Assembly: GCF_012396015.1 (NCBI RefSeq)
Contig: NZ_JAAXOQ010000005.1
Location: 123,607 to 187,606 of the forward strand
From: Tsukamurella spumae
Lineage (GTDB): Bacteria; Actinomycetota; Actinomycetes; Mycobacteriales; Mycobacteriaceae
Direction: 5' to 3'
DNA length: 64,000 nucleotides
Position numbers and translations under genes: made by a program
In this document: piece after piece, positions 63,701-64,000 of the stretch
Numbering within the stretch: the stretch's first letter is position 1
How the letters are laid out: every line of letters begins with the position of its first letter
The notes under the pieces: generated by a model
Databases searched by the model: none
The model's input: the letters and a program-made list of their open reading frames with translations, nothing else
Told to the model about the DNA's origin: nothing

Positions 63701-63805
63701 CCCTACACATTTCTTGGAGGCGCCCGGCGCGTGAGCCATGAAGGGGAACGTCCGATCGCTATTACGTGGAAACTTGACCGCGCAATGACATTTGATTTGG
63801 GATGA
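60743..63805 (+). CDS. PLD-nuclease/superfamily 2 helicase/DUF3427 protein
   Basis: A 1020-residue multidomain protein. A helical N-terminus (EEGIYESLHTAELRDRI) is followed by a phospholipase-D-type nuclease domain with one HxK motif, RLHAKAWMF and GSSNLS at about 200-225. The SF2 helicase has Walker A ATGTGKT at about 336, DEFHH at about 430 (DExH box), GLTATPERADG and the motif VI region QQLGRGLRRTPDK near 635. The remaining 370 residues are the DUF3427 region. Such proteins are found beside NUDIX genes and in defence-like islands. Composition is clearly less GC-rich than the core genes, especially toward the 3' end. The upstream frame opens at a TTG (60710), but conserved homologues begin near this ATG. 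Confidence 0.85.
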   Translation: MEEGIYESLHTAELRDRIKATGLQSDTRVVEKADQPHVLARHVASIVERAIAGEKDESERIKLANSLLSLAGEPDSPILDPAAQLARLYQLPAPGVVDRTSTRPETPLSEVALLTNSGRGEPSIGHELKAEIASADRVDLLCAFIKWSGVRLLETELQALADASKPFRVITTTYLGSTERKTLDRLARKYGAEVRVQYDALRTRLHAKAWMFHRDSGFDTAYIGSSNLSNVALIDGVEWNVRLSKVATPSLLNKFRATFETYWSEDPGFEEYIPDRDGERLDRALREASGLTTSGNVTINVSGLDVRPYSYQQTMLDELQAEREVHDHHRNLVVAATGTGKTVLAALDYRRLFPAGGKRPRLLFVAHTREILVQALRTFREVLADGAFGELLVNGQRPERWEHVFASVQSLKQDVLDILDADHFEVIVVDEFHHGAAPTYRRLVDHFAPRELVGLTATPERADGLDVREYFGGRIATELRLWDALGAELLCPFHYFGIADGTDLTAIAWKAGKYDQSALGHLYTGNDARVRMVLKAIQDKLADPAQMRALGFCVSIEHAQYMADKFTEAGIPSVMVSGQTGSDARRQALSDLRDRRVNAIFSVDVFNEGLDIKEVDTVLMLRPTESATIFLQQLGRGLRRTPDKAVLTVLDFVGHQREEFRWDKRLRALTGIPRGRLVKEVENEFPYLPSGCRIELDRQTQAFVLENVKRQLNLRRPQLVAEVRSAGEDTLAGFLAATGIDLASVVRGDRSWTGLRREAGVDLAFSPGPREPELLRRSQVFAHVDDEVRVDGYKRIIASDAKYDDMSETDQLLAKMLFFTLWPDGGRPVFGSYDDGLDALRTEMAATGEFIEIIDLAYDASRHVTYPLQGELADLPLHVHARYSREEILAGLGQASLADRPNTFVAGVKWIPERNIDALFINLVKTEGTFSPTTMYRDYAVSPDEFHWESQSRTAVDSPTGRRYVSGASNVLLFVRRTKTGEFGSEPYTFLGGARRVSHEGERPIAITWKLDRAMTFDLG

Positions 63806-63839
63806 AATATACTGTGGGGTCAACTGGGCGTTCTATATT

Positions 63840-63870
63840 ATGCTGAGTCGCTTGGAGATAGTCTCAGCAT
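63840..63870. repeat. hairpin after the helicase gene
   Basis: ATGCTGAG (63840-63847) pairs perfectly with CTCAGCAT (63863-63870) around a 15-base loop, 35 bases after the stop codon. No T-run follows, so terminator function is unsure. Confidence 0.5.
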
Positions 63871-63934
63871 GAGGGCTCTTCAAGCTTGAGCGGGCAGTGC
63901 CTGGTCAGAGGTTCAGCGTGTCGTTGACGTGAGG

Positions 63935-64000
63935 AGCCCCTGGTCTCCGGAAATCTGGATGTTGCGAAGCATTCCGATTTCGGTGAGGAGTACCAGGGGC
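63935..64000. repeat. interrupted inverted repeat at the window edge
   Basis: GCCCCTGGTCTCC from about 63936 pairs with GGAG-T-ACCAGGGGC ending at 64000. The inner parts CCGGAAATC and GATTTCGG also pair with one bulge. The element may continue beyond the window. It could be an insertion-sequence end or a structured repeat; no family is recognised. Confidence 0.45.

Larger units (their letters stand above)
63806..64000 (+). other. AT-richer tail after the helicase gene with two palindromes
   Basis: No complete gene. The first 110 bases are AT-rich and contain a hairpin (63840-63870). The last 70 bases contain a long interrupted inverted repeat. On the minus strand 63913-63999 is an open frame of 28 codons ending at TGA (63915-63913), which enters from beyond the window; it may be the end of a gene, possibly of a mobile element. 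Confidence 0.4.

Noticed and set aside
1..64000. tRNA, rRNA, CRISPR arrays, replication origin, complete insertion sequence
   Set aside because: I looked in the intergenic gaps and saw none; small RNA genes could still escape reading by eye.

Overview
The window is a high-GC actinobacterial chromosome segment. Gene order such as valS-folC-(membrane protein)-ndk-rne-rplU-rpmA-obg-proB and sepIVA-(YceD)-rnc-mutM ... osmC-acyP-smc is that of the mycolic-acid bacteria (Mycobacteriales). Together with a complete protocatechuate branch, ectABC and arr, I infer a Tsukamurella/Gordonia/Rhodococcus-like organism, Tsukamurella being my best guess; there is no rRNA or other marker here to settle the genus.

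Layout. (1) 1-2457: the 3' part of clpP2, clpX and a type II dehydroquinase. (2) 2507-11439: a TetR gene, a 5'-deleted shikimate/quinate dehydrogenase, then the whole beta-ketoadipate branch: pcaH-G-B-L-R-F on the minus strand and pcaI-J divergent on the plus strand, sharing a short control region with repeated TGTGAAC/GTTCACA half-sites. (3) 11453-23278: a housekeeping block from valS to proB. (4) 23298-29269: an accessory stretch with a lipid-binding protein, a diiron oxygenase, two ClpP-like genes (the second broken and lacking the catalytic Ser), a truncated XRE regulator on the minus strand, a glycosidase, a sirtuin and a CorA-type channel. (5) 29381-41673: transporters, a PEP-mutase-like enzyme, ectABC, a ribokinase, a flavin monooxygenase, a secreted PhoD phosphatase. 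(6) 41695-45927: rsmD-coaD, sepIVA, YceD-like, rnc, mutM. (7) 45928-57178: the conserved mutM-to-smc block opened up by cargo: vapBC, a MocR-regulator fragment, a lipoprotein, arr, then osmC-acyP, a YgiB/ATP-grasp/DUF350 operon, a GH32 glycosidase and finally smc. (8) 57179-64000: a lower-GC island directly after smc: a MoxR ATPase, a metallopeptidase-VWA protein, a NUDIX hydrolase and a large PLD-nuclease/helicase/DUF3427 protein, ending in AT-richer DNA with palindromes.

How it fits together. AroQ and the (broken) dehydrogenase would feed quinate/shikimate toward protocatechuate, which the pca genes turn into acetyl-CoA and succinyl-CoA. ectABC makes ectoine from aspartate semialdehyde. Many genes have a TANNNT-like -10 box only 6-8 bases before the start codon, so leaderless transcripts look common.

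Most interesting items: the island after smc as a candidate defence/conflict locus; the cluster of gene lesions (aroE-like, clpP-like, XRE, MocR); two elaborate intergenic hairpins; and a strongly over-represented octamer GACGGTGC/GCACCGTC (44 sites found by eye).
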